A stretch of 64,000 bases of DNA, taken from M3007 sp964550795. Its GTDB lineage: Bacteria; Bacteroidota; Bacteroidia; Chitinophagales; Saprospiraceae. Shown here piece by piece: positions 44,392-53,428 of the stretch; within the stretch, counting starts at the first letter, position 1; each line of letters begins with the position of its first letter. The stretch lies in contig CAZKBH010000001.1 of NCBI GenBank assembly GCA_964550795.1, positions 1-64,000 on the forward strand, read 5' to 3'. Under the pieces are notes generated by a model, which was not told the DNA's origin, searched no databases, and saw nothing but the letters and a program-made list of their open reading frames with translations. A program made the translations under genes and the position numbers.

Positions 44392-45801
44392 TCAATGCAG
44401 CCATTTATCAATCCGAACCACCGCTTTAGGGTATCCATTGCGCTCGGCACTGCTCAATAAATCCGGCCGGTGAATTTTATCGGTCGGAATTTTGGCGAGT
44501 TCAGGACACCAGATGCGCACATAATCTCCCTGTGGATCGTAGTTTTTGGCCTGTGTTAAAATGTTGAAATAACGATCTTCTCTGGGATCGCTGCCAACAC
44601 CTGCCACGTAGTTCCAGTTGCCCCAATTGCTGCACGGATCGTAGTCAAGTAATTGACTTTCAAAGTATTCTGCGCCCATTTGCCAGTTTACTTTTAAATC
44701 TTTTACCAGAAAAGAAGCCACATTTTGGCGGCCTCGATTGCTCATCCAACCGGTTTCTGCGAGTTCGCGCATGTTGGCATCCACAAACGGCACACCTGTG
44801 CGGCCTTCTTTCCAGACTTCAAATAATTCCCGGTTGTTTTTCAGGTGACGCAGGTCTTTTTCCTGCGTGCCGCCTCTTTGGAAAATTTTGTTGCCATATT
44901 TTTTGCCCATAAGCCGGCAATAATCCCGCCAAAGCAGCTCAAAAAACAGCCAGTAGGTACTCTCATTGCTGACGCGTTCCCGTTCGTAGCGTTTTATTTC
45001 GTGGTAAATGAGTTTGGGCGACAAGCAACCCTGCGAAAGCCAGGGAGAAAATTTCGAGGAATAGTCTGGCCCGATAAGCCCATTTCGGGTCTCTTTGTAG
45101 TGCGCCAGCAGGTCTTTTTCCCAAAAATAATAGCGCAAACGGCGAAGGGCTTCCGTTTCGCCGCCTATGATCTGGAGCGCGGCCCGAGGATCAGTTTCAA
45201 AATCACTGTGACCCAAATCCCGCAAACTAGGCATTTCCCCCGCTTCAAGATTTTGGGGCAGCGGCGGCATAGCACTTGGAGAGGGCATAGGCTCCCGAAC
45301 GGGCGTGATATGCTCCGTTTCTTTGCGAAACTGCGTAAACACATCCGGCGTATGTTGCACCGGCACCGGCAAATCCTGTGTGTGGTAGAGCATTTTACCT
45401 CTGGAGTAGATCAATTCTACCCCGATGCCCCATAATTTTTGCTCCAGTCCGTCTTGCACCAACACTTCCTCCTGGGTGCGTTCGCGGTTGCAAATGACCC
45501 AGGAAGCCTTGATTTGCTGGGCCATTTCGGCCAAAATGGTTTCGGGGCGACCGATCCTGATGACCAATTCTCCGCCAATTCCCTGGAGGTTCTTACGGAG
45601 ATCGGCCACACTTTCGAGGATAAATCGAGCGCGGTGTTTGCCCGTTTTGGGCAATCCCAGGCGCGTTTCGCCTTTAAAAACCCGCTCGTCAAAAATATAC
45701 ACCGGAACGACCTCCTCTGCCATTCGGAGGGCCGTGGAAAGCGCTTCATTGTCGTGAAGCCGGAGGTCCTGGCGGAACCAAACTAATGCTCGTCTTTTCA
45801 T
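44392..45801 (-). CDS. DASH-family cryptochrome
   Basis: 469 residues. Light-active flavoprotein of the CRY-DASH group, which repairs single-stranded CPD lesions. The N-terminal antenna domain (LVWFRQDLRLHDNEAL, VPVYIFDERVFKG) is followed by the FAD domain, with YSSKFSPWLSQGCLSPK, ELLWRDYCRLMGKKYG, PFVDANMRELAETGWMSNRGRQNVASFLVKDL and the typical DASH run CSNWGNWNYVAGVGSDPRE. Two photolyase-family genes therefore occur in this window. Confidence 0.95.
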   Translation of the reverse strand: MKRRALVWFRQDLRLHDNEALSTALRMAEEVVPVYIFDERVFKGETRLGLPKTGKHRARFILESVADLRKNLQGIGGELVIRIGRPETILAEMAQQIKASWVICNRERTQEEVLVQDGLEQKLWGIGVELIYSRGKMLYHTQDLPVPVQHTPDVFTQFRKETEHITPVREPMPSPSAMPPLPQNLEAGEMPSLRDLGHSDFETDPRAALQIIGGETEALRRLRYYFWEKDLLAHYKETRNGLIGPDYSSKFSPWLSQGCLSPKLIYHEIKRYERERVSNESTYWLFFELLWRDYCRLMGKKYGNKIFQRGGTQEKDLRHLKNNRELFEVWKEGRTGVPFVDANMRELAETGWMSNRGRQNVASFLVKDLKVNWQMGAEYFESQLLDYDPCSNWGNWNYVAGVGSDPREDRYFNILTQAKNYDPQGDYVRIWCPELAKIPTDKIHRPDLLSSAERNGYPKAVVRIDKWLH

Positions 45802-45942
45802 ATTCGACTAAACTTTGAGAATGGGCTTTTGTTTGGGAGAATCGCGTTTTTTATGGCTGTCTTTTTAGACAAGCACTTAGAGAAATGATGCCTGCCCAAT
45901 CTTGTACCTTCGCCGCTCAAAATTGCCCGGAACCGTAACTCC

Positions 45943-48900
45943 GTGGTGCCCAATATCGTGAAAAAAAATACGCTACAACAACTCAGCGCAGCTGCCCAGG
46001 AGCGCATCCTCATCATTGACGGATCTATGGGCGTTTTTCTCCAATCCTATCAACTGCCCGAAGCGGACTTTCGAGGCGAACGATTCCGGGATTTTCACCG
46101 CGAACTCAAGGGAAACTTTGATGTGCTCTGCCTGACCCGGCCTGAAATCATCGAAGATATTCACCGCAAATACCTCGATGCAGGCGCGGATATAATCGAA
46201 ACCAACACCTTCAATGCCACGGCTATTTCCCAGGCCGAGTTTGATATGCCTGAGGGGGTTTGCTATGACCTCAACAAGGCTGCGGCTGAAATTGCGCAAA
46301 ACGCGATTCGAGCCTGGCGGGCCGATTTTCCCGACGATCCATCCCCGAAATTTGTCGCAGGCGCCCTGGGACCACTCAATAAAACCCTGAGTCTCAGTCC
46401 TGATGTAAACGACCCCGGCTACCGGACCATCACCTTCGACGAAGCCAAAAACGCCTACGCGGAGCAGGTTCGTGGACTGGTGGATGGCGGCTCGGACATT
46501 ATTCTGGTGGAAACCATTTTTGACGTATTAAACTGTAAATCAGCTATTTACGCGATTGAAGAAGTGTTTGAAGAAAAGGGTTTCCGGCTACCAGTCATTA
46601 TTTCCGGAACCATCACCGACGCCTCCGGGCGAACGCTGAGCGGACAAACCGTGGAAGCGTTTTGGATTTCCATCAAACACGCCAAACCTTTTGCCGTGGG
46701 CCTCAACTGCGCCCTCGGAGCGGAGGAAATGCGCCCGCACTTAGAAACTTTGGCGGGCATCGCAGATTGTTACATCAGCGCATATCCGAATGCGGGTTTG
46801 CCCAACGAATTTGGCGAATACGACCAAACTGCGCACGAAATGTGTGTGTTTATGGAAGATTTTGCGCGTTCCGGATTTGTCAACATCGTGGGCGGCTGCT
46901 GCGGAACTACCCCTGAACACATTCGGCACATCGCTGCGCACGTGAAAAAATACCCGCCGCGCATCCCATCGGCACGTCCGGAGAACAAATATACCCAATT
47001 GGCGGGCCTGGAACCCCTCGTGATTCGTCCCGAGACCAATTTCGTTAATATCGGCGAGCGGACCAATGTGACTGGCTCGGCCAAATTCGCGAAACTCATC
47101 AAAGAGGGCAATTTTTCAGAAGCCCTCACCGTCGCCCGGCAGCAGGTGGACGGTGGCGCGCAGGTCATTGACGTTAACATGGACGAGGGCCTGCTCGATT
47201 CCGAGGCGGCGATGGTCAAATTTTTGAACCTCATGTCTGCCGAGCCTGATATTGCCAAACTGCCGGTGATGGTGGATTCTTCCAAGTTTCAGGTCATCGA
47301 AGCCGGGCTGAAATGTTTGCAGGGCAAAAGCATTGTCAACTCCATTTCAATGAAAGAAGGGGAGGCAGAGTTTATTCGTCAGGCCAATATTTGCCGGCGT
47401 TTTGGCGCAGCCGTGGTGGTCATGGCTTTTGACGAACAGGGACAGGCCGATACCATGGAACGCAAGGTGGAGATTTGCCAAAGAGCCTATAAAATTCTCA
47501 CGGAAAAGGTCGGATATGATCCTTCGGACATCATTTTCGACCCCAATATTTTTGCCGTAGCCACTGGGATTGAGGAGCATAACGAATATGCGATCCACTT
47601 TATCGAAGCGACTCGAATCATCAAAGCCACTTGTCCGGGTGCTAAAATTTCGGGCGGCGTGAGCAATCTTTCTTTTTCGTTTCGGGGCAACAACGCGGTG
47701 CGCGAAGCCATGCACTCGGCCTTTCTTTACCACGCCACCCGCGCCGGAATGGACATGGGTATTGTGAATGCCGGCATGTTGGAAGTGTATGAGCAAATTC
47801 CCAAAGAATTGTTGCAACGTATTGAGGATGTGTTGTTTAACCGTAATCCAGATGCCACCGAAGAATTGGTCAAACTCGCAGAATCCTTTAAAGAAACGGG
47901 CGGAAAAGTCCTCGGCGAAGACCTCGCCTGGCGGGATGCCCCGGTGCAGGAGCGCATCACCCATGCCCTTGTACGCGGCATTGACAAGTTCATCGAACAG
48001 GATACGGAAGAGGCCAGAACTCAATATCCCGCTCCGCTCCAGGTCATCGAAGGGCCGCTGATGGATGGCATGAATGTGGTGGGTGATTTGTTTGGCTCGG
48101 GCAAAATGTTTCTGCCGCAGGTGGTTAAATCCGCCCGGGTCATGAAAAAAGCGGTGGCCTATCTCCAGCCCTTTATCGAAGCGGAAAAAGGCGGCACGAT
48201 TGAGGCCAAAGGAAAAATTCTCATGGCAACCGTGAAAGGCGACGTGCACGACATTGGTAAAAACATTGTCGGTGTAGTGCTCGGCTGCAACAATTATGAA
48301 ATTGTGGATATGGGCGTCATGGTGCCTGCGGATAAAATCCTCAAAGCGGCCATTGCTGAAAACGTGGACGTGATCGGGCTTTCCGGACTCATCACGCCCT
48401 CCCTCGACGAGATGGTGCATGTGGCCAAAGAAATGCAGCGTTTGGGCATGAAAATTCCGCTGCTCATTGGCGGCGCGACCACCTCCAAAACCCATACGGC
48501 AGTGAAAATTGAACCACAATACCAGAATGCCCCGGTGGTTCACGTGCTGGACGCCAGTCGTTCGGTGGCGGTAGTGAGTTCACTTTTAACCAAAAATGCG
48601 ACCGAAAACGAGGCGTTTGTAGAGCGAACCAAACTTGAATACGAACAAATCAGAATCCAGCGAGCAAGCCGCCAATCGGCTAAAAAATACCTCAGCTTGG
48701 AACAGGCGCGGGCGAACAAAATCAAGCTGGACTGGGACCATTACACCCCGCCCAAACCAAATTTTACGGGTATCAAAACCTTCGACAATTACCCGCTCGA
48801 AGCATTGACCGAATACATTGACTGGACGCCGTTTTTCCAAAGCTGGCAGTTGGCGGGCAAGTTTCCGGCAATTTTGGAAGACGAAGTGGTGGGCGTAGAG

Positions 48901-49647
48901 GCAAAAAAACTTTTCCACGATGCCCAATCCATGTTGCGCCGAATTATTGACGAAAAGTGGCTGGAAGCGCGGGCGGTGATTGGTATTTTTCCCGCCAAAT
49001 CGCTCGGAGATGACATTCAATTCCAGGGAAACGCAGGGTCAACCATGCTGCATCACCTGCGACAGCAAAATCTGAAAGCGGCAGATCAGGCCAATTTCTG
49101 TCTCAGTGATTTTATTTCACCCAAGGGTGACGATTATCTGGGCGCGTTTGCGGTCACGGCGGGCATCGGCATTGAGCAGTGGGTAGAAAAATTTGAAAAA
49201 GACCACGATGATTACTCGGCCATCCTGCTCAAAGCACTGGCGGATCGGCTTGCGGAGGCATTGGCGGAACACCTGCACGAACGGGTGCGCAAAGAATTCT
49301 GGGGATATGCGCCGGAGGAAAGTCTTGAAAATGAAGCACTTATTCACGAAAAATACCAGGGCATTCGTCCGGCACCGGGCTATCCGGCATGTCCGGAGCA
49401 CACCGAAAAGCGCATTCTTTGGGACTTGCTACAGCCGAAGGAAAATGCCGGAATTACCTTGACCGAGAGTTGCGCCATGTATCCCACGGCGGCGGTTTCG
49501 GGCTGGTATTTCAGTCACCCGGAATCTAAATATTTTGGCCTAGGCCAGATCGGGAAAGACCAGGTGGAGGATTATGCGCGGCGGAAGGGCATGTCGCTGG
49601 CCGAGGCGGAGCGCTGGTTGGCACCGGTGTTGAATTATGATGCCTGA
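45943..49647 (+). CDS. metH: cobalamin-dependent methionine synthase
   Basis: About 1230 residues, full modular length. GTG starts at 45943, 45946 and 45958 are all possible. Domains in order: homocysteine-binding (about 15-330, ILIIDGSMG, GLNCALGAEE and the zinc-binding GGCCGTTPEH), methyl-THF pterin-binding (about 355-620, NIGERTNVTGS), cobalamin-binding (about 650-900, with the His ligand in GDVHDIGKN) and the reactivation domain (about 905-1230, AVSGWYFSHPESKYFG). Transfers methyl from methyltetrahydrofolate to homocysteine. The 140-bp upstream spacer shows no cobalamin riboswitch. Confidence 0.98.
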   Translation: MVPNIVKKNTLQQLSAAAQERILIIDGSMGVFLQSYQLPEADFRGERFRDFHRELKGNFDVLCLTRPEIIEDIHRKYLDAGADIIETNTFNATAISQAEFDMPEGVCYDLNKAAAEIAQNAIRAWRADFPDDPSPKFVAGALGPLNKTLSLSPDVNDPGYRTITFDEAKNAYAEQVRGLVDGGSDIILVETIFDVLNCKSAIYAIEEVFEEKGFRLPVIISGTITDASGRTLSGQTVEAFWISIKHAKPFAVGLNCALGAEEMRPHLETLAGIADCYISAYPNAGLPNEFGEYDQTAHEMCVFMEDFARSGFVNIVGGCCGTTPEHIRHIAAHVKKYPPRIPSARPENKYTQLAGLEPLVIRPETNFVNIGERTNVTGSAKFAKLIKEGNFSEALTVARQQVDGGAQVIDVNMDEGLLDSEAAMVKFLNLMSAEPDIAKLPVMVDSSKFQVIEAGLKCLQGKSIVNSISMKEGEAEFIRQANICRRFGAAVVVMAFDEQGQADTMERKVEICQRAYKILTEKVGYDPSDIIFDPNIFAVATGIEEHNEYAIHFIEATRIIKATCPGAKISGGVSNLSFSFRGNNAVREAMHSAFLYHATRAGMDMGIVNAGMLEVYEQIPKELLQRIEDVLFNRNPDATEELVKLAESFKETGGKVLGEDLAWRDAPVQERITHALVRGIDKFIEQDTEEARTQYPAPLQVIEGPLMDGMNVVGDLFGSGKMFLPQVVKSARVMKKAVAYLQPFIEAEKGGTIEAKGKILMATVKGDVHDIGKNIVGVVLGCNNYEIVDMGVMVPADKILKAAIAENVDVIGLSGLITPSLDEMVHVAKEMQRLGMKIPLLIGGATTSKTHTAVKIEPQYQNAPVVHVLDASRSVAVVSSLLTKNATENEAFVERTKLEYEQIRIQRASRQSAKKYLSLEQARANKIKLDWDHYTPPKPNFTGIKTFDNYPLEALTEYIDWTPFFQSWQLAGKFPAILEDEVVGVEAKKLFHDAQSMLRRIIDEKWLEARAVIGIFPAKSLGDDIQFQGNAGSTMLHHLRQQNLKAADQANFCLSDFISPKGDDYLGAFAVTAGIGIEQWVEKFEKDHDDYSAILLKALADRLAEALAEHLHERVRKEFWGYAPEESLENEALIHEKYQGIRPAPGYPACPEHTEKRILWDLLQPKENAGITLTESCAMYPTAAVSGWYFSHPESKYFGLGQIGKDQVEDYARRKGMSLAEAERWLAPVLNYDA

Positions 49648-49677
49648 GTGGTGGAGGGGAGGTCCTGATCGCTGTGG

Positions 49678-49846
49678 CCACCCCCGGCCTGCGGCCACCC
49701 CCTCGAGCGGGGGACAGGCTCCGCGCCTGGCATTTTGAGTGGAACACTATAGATTGTTTGTTTCAATCATAGCTTTCATGTCTCACAAATACCATCCGCG
49801 GAGCCTATCCCCCTTTGGAGGGGGTGGCCGCAGGCCGGGGGAGGGG
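49678..49846. repeat. inverted pair of a 48-bp GC-rich element (MITE-like)
   Basis: 49678-49725 (core CGGCCTGCGGCCACCCCCTC, end AGGCTCCGCG) matches the reverse complement of 49797-49846 over about 48 bp with a few mismatches, separated by 71 bp. Each copy also has its own internal stem. Confidence 0.85.
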
Positions 49847-49855
49847 AGGTAAAAA

Positions 49856-49916
49856 GGGCGAACGGTTTATATCCGTCCGCCCAAGTATAGAGACATCCCG
49901 CACACAGGTCGGGATG
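49856..49916. terminator. two stem-loops downstream of the GH13 gene
   Basis: 49856-49882 (GGGCG-A-ACGG / CCGT-C-CGCCC) and 49894-49916 (CATCCCG / CGGGATG). Placed to end the minus-strand amylase transcript. Confidence 0.45.
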
Positions 49917-49977
49917 GAACGACGGCGGCCCCGCCCAAGGCAAGGGTTCCACCGTTTTCTGGATTCAAAGGTTGAAC

Positions 49978-52848
49978 CTACATTTTTACAAGCTTTTTGG
50001 TCAAAATGCCCCCTTGCGTATCGCGCAGGATGGCAAAATAAACGCCGGGTTTCCAGTCGGCGGATTCAATTTGAACCTGTTGTTCTCCAGCCATCAAATT
50101 GCTAAAGGTTTGATTTTCAATCACTCGCCCGGCAATGTCCGTGATTTGGAGCTGCAAACTCGTGTTTTCCCGGAGGTAAAAATTGGCCCAAAAGCTGGAC
50201 TGAACCGGATTAGGCATGACCTCAAAAAAGGCCACCGAACCGAGCGGTTCCTTGCTGGACGTGACCACCACGCCATCGGGCAGCGGGACAAACTTGTCGA
50301 GATAGAGCCGATACTCACTTGGAGCCAGCTGGAAGGACGTTGGCACCCCGGAACCCACGAACAAGGTGTCACCTGTATAGTATTCGTACCATTCGCCGGT
50401 ATGCTGGAAGGCAGGATTGGTCACGGTGGTGGCCTGAACGCCTATATTGGCGAACACTGCTACGTTCATATCCGGGTGATTTAAAAATATACTTCTTACC
50501 TGTCCGGTGCTGATATTTAGTTGAAAATCAGTGGTTTCGAACACATCGTGGTTTTTGCGAAGGGTCAGGAGTGATGCAGTAATGCCGTGCAATTTTTTCC
50601 GGTCCGGGTTGCCAAAATAATCCCAACGGATGGGTTTGGGGCTGGTTCGGCAGTCGGTACTGATGCTGCCGTTCTCGCAGTAATTGATGGGGAAATCGTA
50701 GGCCATTTCCCCAAATTGCCAAAACATTTTGGGCCCTGGAACGGTGAATAGCAGGTTGTTCAACATGGCTATCCGCTGGGTGTAAACCGGAAGGGTACGA
50801 ATGTTGTGCGAAGGCACTTGATTTCCATACGTTTTGCACTCAAACGCAATGCGTTCCTCATCATGGCTTTCCATGTATCCAATCAAGTGCGGCACATCCC
50901 AATCACGTTCTTTATATGAAATTCTGGAGAGGTTAGAAGTGGTGGAATAGCCTAAAGCGGCATCTTTATATACCCCAAACATATTTCCCCAAAGCATCAT
51001 GCCATATTCTGCAAGTTCTTTTTCCTCGTCGTTGTCGGCAAAATGCTCCAAAATTACGTAGGAACTTGGGTCAATGGACCACATATAATCCGCGTAATCT
51101 TTCCAAATATTGACCCGACTTTGATCGTAAGCGCCCCAGGCTCCGATGTTCCCAACGGTGTTTTTTTGGGTAAATCCTTTGGAAAGGTCAAAACGAAATC
51201 CATCTACTTTAAACTCTGACAACCAATAGTTTATGCAATTTTTTACATAAGTTTTGGTGGCTTGAGATTCGTGGTTAAAATCATTAAAAACGTTGAAATC
51301 ATGTTTGGCCAATGGATTGAGCCAGGGATTGTCGGCAGCAGGGCGATTGTTGGTCGCATCCCAGTACAATTGAGCGAGTGGACTGGCGCCGGTTGACTGA
51401 TTAAACACCACGTCCAGAATCACGGCAATATTGCGCCGGTGGCACTCGTCCACCACCATTTTAAGCGCCTCGGCGGTACCATAAAATTTGTCCAGGGCTT
51501 TGTGGTAAGCTGGATTGTAGCCCCAGCTAATATTTCCATCAAACTCATTCACGGGCATCAACTTGATGGCCGTCACGCCTAATTTTTCCAGATAATCCAG
51601 CGTGTCGAGCAGGGTAGGGTAGTCGTGCCGGGCTATAAAATCCCGCAGCAACAATTCATACACCACCAGATCGGTTTTTTTCGGGCGCTCGTAGTTGTTG
51701 GCGGTCCAGTTGAACGGTGGCTGATCTGTTTGAAGCACACTTACAATCCCGGATGTTTTGCCGGTAGGGTAGGCGGGCAGGTTCGGATAGGTGAAAGGCG
51801 GGATAAAACCATCATTCCAGGGATCCAGCACCAGTGTGCTGAGTGGATCCGCAATTTTCAAGTTTCCATCCACCAGATATTGAAAACGAACGGCTTGTCC
51901 GGATGGAATTCCCGTGAGGTCAAGCCACCATAGATTACCATCGAGGCTGCGTTTCATTTGATGCGCGGGGGTAGGTTGCCAGTTGTTAAAATCTCCAATG
52001 GCGTACACTACCTGTTTGTTGGGCGCATAAAGTGCAAGGCGAACACTGCCGCTGCCGAGATAATTGATGCCCCATTCGGTGCTGGGTGGCGGATTTTCGG
52101 AGATTACATTGCCCGGTACAATGTAGGTAAACGAGGCGGTATCGCTGGCATTGGCGCTGGCAGCGATGAATTCAATTTTGTGCAATCCACTGGTTGAAAC
52201 ATTGATGTTGTGTTCCAGTAATTCCGCGTTGTTGGTTGCTGCGATTTGAACGCCATTATCCAATAACCGCAGATTGGCCGCCGCAGAAGCCGCCGCTCTA
52301 ACAGGTATGTTTTGTCCATTATTTGCCAAAAAAAGAGAAGCACTAGGTTGCAGCAGAATGGTTTGAAGCGGGGCGTTTGCGGGATAAACATCATAAAAAA
52401 TATCGCCTCCATCGGCTGCTCGGCCTACGGTGTTTCCCGATGCATCGCGAAACACAAAAGCCAGTTTGAGCACCGTCTCATTGTTCGGAATATTGAAAAA
52501 GGTGTTGATATTCAAGGATTTAGTCCAAAGATTCGGACCAGCGTTGATCATTTGAGCCGCGGCGTTGTTCACGGCCCAGGTCGTCTGTACGTATTTCCAA
52601 TCGCTGGGTGTTTGGCTGAGGTTGGTTATCACCCCAAGGTGCACATACACTGGATTCACGCCGACGAGCGCGCCATTGCCTTGAGTGGCATCGTAAGTGA
52701 TGGTAATGTTATCATCGGCATTGGGAAAGACCGGAATAATTGAAACCTGGGCAGAGATGCCGCGCGGAATTAGCAGCGATAAAAAGACGAAAACAATGCC
52801 CCGTGCAATTTGGGCGGAGATAAAACCACGTAAAGTGTTCATAAACAA
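49978..52848 (-). CDS. secreted GH13 alpha-amylase-family enzyme with T9SS sorting domain
   Basis: 956 residues. A signal peptide is followed by N-terminal beta domains, a CBM48-like domain (about residues 265-345, VRLALYAPNKQVVYAIGDFNNW), then the GH13 barrel with NEFDGNISWGYNPAYHKALD, the nucleophile Asp in VDGFRFDLSKGF, acid/base Glu in SYVILEHFAD and transition-state Asp in YMESHDEER. The T9SS type A domain closes it (EVMPNPVQSSF ... LTKKLVKM). Degrades alpha-glucans outside the cell; with the GH31 enzyme it could take starch to glucose. Confidence 0.94.
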   Translation of the reverse strand: MFMNTLRGFISAQIARGIVFVFLSLLIPRGISAQVSIIPVFPNADDNITITYDATQGNGALVGVNPVYVHLGVITNLSQTPSDWKYVQTTWAVNNAAAQMINAGPNLWTKSLNINTFFNIPNNETVLKLAFVFRDASGNTVGRAADGGDIFYDVYPANAPLQTILLQPSASLFLANNGQNIPVRAAASAAANLRLLDNGVQIAATNNAELLEHNINVSTSGLHKIEFIAASANASDTASFTYIVPGNVISENPPPSTEWGINYLGSGSVRLALYAPNKQVVYAIGDFNNWQPTPAHQMKRSLDGNLWWLDLTGIPSGQAVRFQYLVDGNLKIADPLSTLVLDPWNDGFIPPFTYPNLPAYPTGKTSGIVSVLQTDQPPFNWTANNYERPKKTDLVVYELLLRDFIARHDYPTLLDTLDYLEKLGVTAIKLMPVNEFDGNISWGYNPAYHKALDKFYGTAEALKMVVDECHRRNIAVILDVVFNQSTGASPLAQLYWDATNNRPAADNPWLNPLAKHDFNVFNDFNHESQATKTYVKNCINYWLSEFKVDGFRFDLSKGFTQKNTVGNIGAWGAYDQSRVNIWKDYADYMWSIDPSSYVILEHFADNDEEKELAEYGMMLWGNMFGVYKDAALGYSTTSNLSRISYKERDWDVPHLIGYMESHDEERIAFECKTYGNQVPSHNIRTLPVYTQRIAMLNNLLFTVPGPKMFWQFGEMAYDFPINYCENGSISTDCRTSPKPIRWDYFGNPDRKKLHGITASLLTLRKNHDVFETTDFQLNISTGQVRSIFLNHPDMNVAVFANIGVQATTVTNPAFQHTGEWYEYYTGDTLFVGSGVPTSFQLAPSEYRLYLDKFVPLPDGVVVTSSKEPLGSVAFFEVMPNPVQSSFWANFYLRENTSLQLQITDIAGRVIENQTFSNLMAGEQQVQIESADWKPGVYFAILRDTQGGILTKKLVKM

Positions 52849-52942
52849 GGATAACCGATTTTGGTGAAAATAAAAATCCTATTTCGGCCAGGCGGTTGGC
52901 GAAATAGGATAGGGCGTTTCGGCGGCTAATATACGAAGTTTT

Positions 52943-53266
52943 TTATCCACCAACTGGCGCAAGTTCCAATTGCAAACCGTCCATTGCTTCCTTGATTTTA
53001 AGCTGGCAACCCAGACGGCTGTTTGATTTCACAAAAAAAGCTGAATCCAGCATGGCGAGTTCATCTTCCGTCGCTTCAGGAAGTTCGTGGTCGCTTAGAA
53101 CGTACACATGGCAACTTGCGCAAAGCGCCATTCCGCCGCAGGTGCCTTCCACCGGAAGTTCATACGCTTTACACACTTCCATGACGCTCATGGCCATATC
53201 GGTCGGCGCATCCAGCGTGTGCAGCGCCCCTTCCCGGTCATACACCGAAATTTGAATTGTATCCAT
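52943..53266 (-). CDS. 2Fe-2S ferredoxin (adrenodoxin-type)
   Basis: 107 residues from the ATG at 53266; the TTG at 53275 lies within the -7 box. Cluster cysteines: GTCGGMALCASC plus a late Cys (SRLGCQLK), spaced as in adrenodoxin-like electron carriers. Probably feeds electrons to an oxygenase or Fe-S assembly; no partner is adjacent. The -7 box (TACCTTTG) is only 6 nt from the ATG, so the transcript may be leaderless. Confidence 0.93.
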   Translation of the reverse strand: MDTIQISVYDREGALHTLDAPTDMAMSVMEVCKAYELPVEGTCGGMALCASCHVYVLSDHELPEATEDELAMLDSAFFVKSNSRLGCQLKIKEAMDGLQLELAPVGG

Positions 53267-53272
53267 AAGCCG

Positions 53273-53280
53273 CAAAGGTA
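53273..53280 (-). promoter_or_regulatory. -7 box of the ferredoxin gene, next to its start
   Basis: Minus-strand TACCTTTG, followed by CGGCTT and the ATG. Confidence 0.5.
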
Positions 53281-53313
53281 AACTATGATGAAAGTGATTT
53301 TGACGATTTGTTT

Positions 53314-53416
53314 GTCCCCATTGACCCCATTGTCCACATTGTCCACATTCCCCCCATTGTCCACATTCCCCCCATTCCCCACATTGACCCCATTGACCAC
53401 ATTGTCCACATTATCC
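53314..53416. repeat. 9-bp minisatellite in the ferredoxin/recF spacer
   Basis: About 103 bp of units such as GTCCACATT, CCCCCCATT, GACCCCATT and GACCACATT, ending one base before the recF -7 box. TTG triplets recur in phase; the one at 53393-53395 is 21 bp from the recF -7 box. Confidence 0.93.
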
Positions 53417-53424
53417 TACCTTTG
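53417..53424 (+). promoter_or_regulatory. recF -7 box, next to its start codon
   Basis: TACCTTTG, followed by CCCC and the GTG start. A TTG inside the neighbouring minisatellite (53393-53395) lies 21 bp upstream, at -33-like spacing. Confidence 0.55.
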
Positions 53425-53428
53425 CCCC

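Larger units (their letters stand above)
49648..49977. other. gene-free stretch holding an inverted GC-rich repeat pair
   Basis: 330 bp between convergent metH and the GH13 gene. It contains the 48-bp inverted pair (49678-49725, 49797-49846) and two further stem-loops (49856-49882, 49894-49916). No ORF was judged real. Confidence 0.85.

Noticed and set aside
45802..45942. Cobalamin riboswitch before metH
   Set aside because: No B12-box-like sequence and the spacer is too short and unstructured.
47347..48543. 398-codon ORF on the minus strand within metH
   Set aside because: It lies entirely opposite a certain gene; composition is typical of an antisense frame of a GC-balanced coding region.
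53285..53428. N-terminal extension of RecF (PLTPLSTLSTFPPLS...)
   Set aside because: It is minisatellite translated in frame; RecF homology starts at the GTG at 53429, with a -7 box immediately before it.
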